Shown here: positions 5,895-6,271 of the stretch, in pieces | How the letters are laid out: every line of letters starts with the position of its first letter | Numbering within the stretch: the first letter of the stretch is position 1 | NCBI GenBank assembly: GCA_003503535.1 | Contig: DOCI01000233.1 | Coordinates: forward strand, 10,176-16,446 | Direction of reading: 5' to 3' | DNA from: Planctomycetaceae bacterium | GTDB lineage: Bacteria; Planctomycetota; Planctomycetia; Planctomycetales; Planctomycetaceae | Length of the DNA stretch: 6,271 nt | Translations under genes and position numbers: made by a program | Notes under the pieces: generated by a model | Told to the model about the DNA's origin: nothing | What the model saw: only the letters and a program-made list of their open reading frames with translations | The model's database searches: none

Positions 5895-5917
5895 TGGTGT
5901 ACACCAATTGTGCAATT
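5895..5917. promoter_or_regulatory. Adjacent palindromes TGGTGTACACCA and AATTG-TG-CAATT
   Basis: A perfect 12-bp palindrome at 5895-5906 is followed at once by a second inverted repeat, AATTG/CAATT, at 5906-5917. They lie about 75-100 bases upstream of the start predicted from the sigma-54-like promoter, a normal distance for an enhancer-binding-protein site. TGGT-N4-ACCA also resembles GntR/FadR-type operators and could instead serve the rightward oxoprolinase-like gene. Which gene it serves, if any, cannot be decided from sequence. Confidence 0.4.
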
Positions 5918-6084
5918 AATAATAAAGATCGACAAGACACAATGGCTGAATTTTCCTGGAATTAGAAAACTGTCTAATTATCATGTATTAATCTGCTACG
6001 ATCCCCCTAAACTCTCATCCACATCGCCTCATGCGATCATAAATGGACTGAACACTTCGATTTTCATTCAGAAATCCCTCTCTC

Positions 6085-6271
6085 ATGTCCTCCAAATCAG
6101 GCTGGAAATTTTCCATTGATGCTGGCGGAACCTTCACAGACTTGGTTGCTCAACGCCCTGACGGTTCAATTGTTACCCATAAAATTCTCTCATCGGGGGC
6201 TGTCAAAGGGCAGATCCAGCAGCTAGCCGATTCCTGCCTGACTGATAAGTCGCGAATTGGGGATCCCGATA
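6085..6271 (+). CDS. Hydantoinase/5-oxoprolinase-family protein, N-terminal part (cut by window edge)
   Basis: Only the first 62 codons are present. They read KFSIDAGGTFTDLVAQRPDG (8-27), then HKILSSGAVKGQI. This is the N-terminal signature of the hydantoinase A/5-oxoprolinase family: DAGGTFTDLV (12-21) is the first phosphate-binding motif of an actin-like ATPase fold. Family members are ATP-dependent cyclic-amide hydrolases, acting on 5-oxoproline or hydantoins, or acetone-carboxylase-like enzymes. The KILSSG-VKG stretch recalls the long fused HyuA-HyuB oxoprolinases, but the rest is outside the window, so subfamily and substrate stay open. ATG 6085 is the only start after an in-frame stop at 6049. 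No clear ribosome-binding site precedes it, so initiation may be weak or leader-dependent. It diverges from the pilin-like gene. Confidence 0.85.
   Translation, partial: MSSKSGWKFSIDAGGTFTDLVAQRPDGSIVTHKILSSGAVKGQIQQLADSCLTDKSRIGDPD

Larger units (their letters stand above)
5760..6084. other. Divergent intergenic control region
   Basis: This 325-bp AT-rich region separates the minus-strand pilin-like gene from the plus-strand hydantoinase/oxoprolinase gene. It contains the sigma-54-like promoter and palindromes listed separately. Weaker inverted repeats sit at 5960-5979 (AATTAG, 8 bases, CTAATT) and 6023-6037 (ATCGC, 5 bases, GCGAT). I found no convincing sigma-70 promoter for the rightward gene and no RNA gene. 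A 69-codon open frame at 5910-6119 overlaps the rightward gene's start in another frame and is not supported. Confidence 0.5.

Noticed and set aside
5910..6119. 69-codon plus-strand open frame before the oxoprolinase-like gene
   Set aside because: It runs through the intergenic region into another frame of the recognised gene, has no good ribosome-binding site, and its product looks random.

Overview
The window most likely comes from a planctomycete (Planctomycetes, order Planctomycetales) with roughly balanced base composition. This rests on three things: an anti-sigma-28 / Fur / MurC / MurB gene string, a small pilin-like protein of a style I associate with planctomycetes ("DEAGFVVSAELVLIATI"), and scattered GTCAGGCA- and GGTGGCACGT-type palindromic repeats. 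The taxon is an inference, because the window holds no rRNA or other marker gene.

Layout. Positions 1-481 hold no supportable gene. They are a repeat-rich tail with a 20-bp direct repeat, a 15-bp palindrome and two inverted copies of a GTCAGGCA palindrome. Positions 482-3731 carry four genes on the minus strand, read right to left: flgM (anti-sigma-28), a Fur-family metalloregulator, murC and murB. Gaps of 40 bp (flgM-fur), about 80 bp filled by a palindromic repeat (fur-murC) and a 29-bp overlap (murC-murB) suggest a single transcription unit. Positions 3732-4056 are a divergent control region. Positions 4057-5421 (+) encode a GntP-family H+/organic-acid symporter. Five bases later it meets a convergent minus-strand gene for a 110-residue pilin-like or membrane-anchored protein (5427-5759). 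Positions 5760-6084 are a second divergent control region, with a good sigma-54-type promoter facing the small gene and several palindromes. From 6085 (+) the window runs into the start of a hydantoinase/5-oxoprolinase-family gene, cut by the window edge.

How the genes fit together. MurC and MurB act in the cytoplasmic stage of peptidoglycan precursor synthesis: MurB makes UDP-MurNAc and MurC adds L-alanine. Their co-directional placement behind a flagellar anti-sigma factor and a Fur regulator is not the classical dcw cluster order, and no ddl or fts gene follows murB here. GntP and the oxoprolinase-like enzyme may both serve uptake and catabolism of small carboxylates, but only proximity links them. 

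I see no defence system, CRISPR array, insertion sequence or clearly new multi-gene system. The most interesting signals are regulatory and repeat-derived: the sigma-54-like promoter with flanking palindromes upstream of the small pilin-like gene, and the palindromic element spanning the 5' end of murC.
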